NCBI GenBank assembly: GCA_903924445.1
Contig: CAIYBQ010000202.1
Coordinates: 1-5,950 of the forward strand
Direction of reading: 5' to 3'
Length of the DNA stretch: 5,950 nt
Origin: an uncultured Armatimonadota bacterium
GTDB lineage: Bacteria; Armatimonadota; Armatimonadia; Armatimonadales; Armatimonadaceae
Below are positions 5,730 to 5,950 of the stretch, piece after piece. Numbering within the stretch: the stretch's first letter is position 1; every line of letters starts with the position of its first letter. The translations under genes were made by a program, and so were the position numbers. The notes under the pieces are model-generated. The model had not been told where the DNA came from. It saw nothing but the letters and a program-made list of their open reading frames with translations, and searched no databases.

Positions 5730-5950
5730 TCACGGCTACTGACCTCTCGCGAACCTACCCGGATGGCACGATGGCTCTCTCTGCGACGAACGTCGCTATC
5801 CCAAAAGGGCAGTTCGTCGCGCTGATCGGCCCAAGTGGCTGCGGAAAGTCGACGCTTATCAACCTCCTCGCGGGGCTGGATCAGCCAACGGCGGGAACGG
5901 TGTCGCTCGCGGGCCGGGCGGCGATGGTCTTTCAGGAGCCTGCACTCTTC
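5726..5950 (+). CDS. ABC transporter ATP-binding protein, SsuB/TauB-like (3' end outside window)
   Basis: The ATG at 5726 overlaps the permease TGA by 4 nt (ATGA), a sign of translational coupling; G-rich bases at 5711-5715 may be the ribosome binding site. The frame stays open to the window edge and gives 75 residues. Visible parts: ITATDLSRTYPDGTMALSATN (an N-terminal beta-strand and A-loop region with Tyr11), PKGQFVALIGPSGCGKST with Walker A at residues 35-43, LINLLAGLDQPTAGTV, and VFQEPALF with the Q-loop Gln70. This beginning matches SsuB/TauB/NrtD-type ATPases. The signature motif, Walker B and H-loop lie beyond the edge. It should power the importer formed with the preceding permease and the lipoprotein at 2847. 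Confidence 0.92.
   Translation, partial: MITATDLSRTYPDGTMALSATNVAIPKGQFVALIGPSGCGKSTLINLLAGLDQPTAGTVSLAGRAAMVFQEPALF

Noticed and set aside
1..5950. Mobile element, CRISPR array, tRNA or rRNA
   Set aside because: No transposase or integrase-like protein, no regularly spaced repeats, no terminal inverted repeats with target duplications around the prepilin gene, and no tRNA-like or rRNA-like sequence was seen.

Overview
The window looks like chromosomal DNA of a moderately GC-rich bacterium of the Planctomycetota/Armatimonadota type, with Armatimonadota favoured. The best evidence is a prepilin-type protein at 4128-4859. Its N-terminus has the FTLIELLVVIAIIAILAAILFPVFAQAREKAR-type pattern, with an AQAREKARQTSCLSN segment after the membrane helix, and it ends in an H-X9-DG motif. 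That combination is typical of the large DUF1559 pseudopilin families of these phyla, and the 'FPVFAQAREKAR' variant is what I associate with Armatimonadota. A DUF1501 protein followed by a secreted protein with pre-peptidase C-terminal (PPC) domains, at the left end, fits the same group. The taxonomic call is inference from these families.

Layout, all genes on the + strand. (1) 1-993: C-terminal part of a DUF1501 protein (alkaline phosphatase/sulfatase-like fold), cut by the window edge. (2) 997-2670: a secreted beta-rich protein with a GTG start 3 nt after the DUF1501 stop and two PPC-like domains. These two are probably one operon. (3) 2671-2846: intergenic, with a weak hairpin, a perfect 7-bp palindrome next to a TATATAT box, and a strong ribosome binding site. 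(4) 2847-3848: a lipoprotein substrate-binding protein of the SsuA/TauA/NMT1-like class. (5) 3835-3993: a 52-residue DUF2292/YezD-like protein that overlaps the end of the binding-protein gene by 14 nt. (6) 4056-4098: a strong intrinsic terminator. (7) 4128-4859: the DUF1559 prepilin-like protein. (8) 4860-4940: a short gap with an extended -10-like sequence and a perfect 9-bp inverted repeat covering the permease ribosome binding site. (9) 4941-5729: an SsuC/TauC-type permease. (10) 5726-5950: the start of its ATPase, joined by an ATGA overlap and running off the right edge.

The binding protein, permease and ATPase together make a complete importer of the aliphatic sulfonate/taurine/nitrate class. 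DUF2292 proteins are, as far as I know, commonly found with sulfur-assimilation genes, so a sulfonate or other organosulfur substrate is the best guess. The importer is unusual in being split: the binding-protein/DUF2292 unit ends at a terminator, a pseudopilin gene stands in the middle, and permease-ATPase appear to have their own promoter and operator-like repeat. I see no tRNA, rRNA, CRISPR array, transposase or insertion-sequence ends. I do not see a wholly new system. The most notable points are the small DUF2292 gene, the split transporter operon with the inserted pseudopilin, and the structured regulatory DNA on both sides of that pseudopilin.
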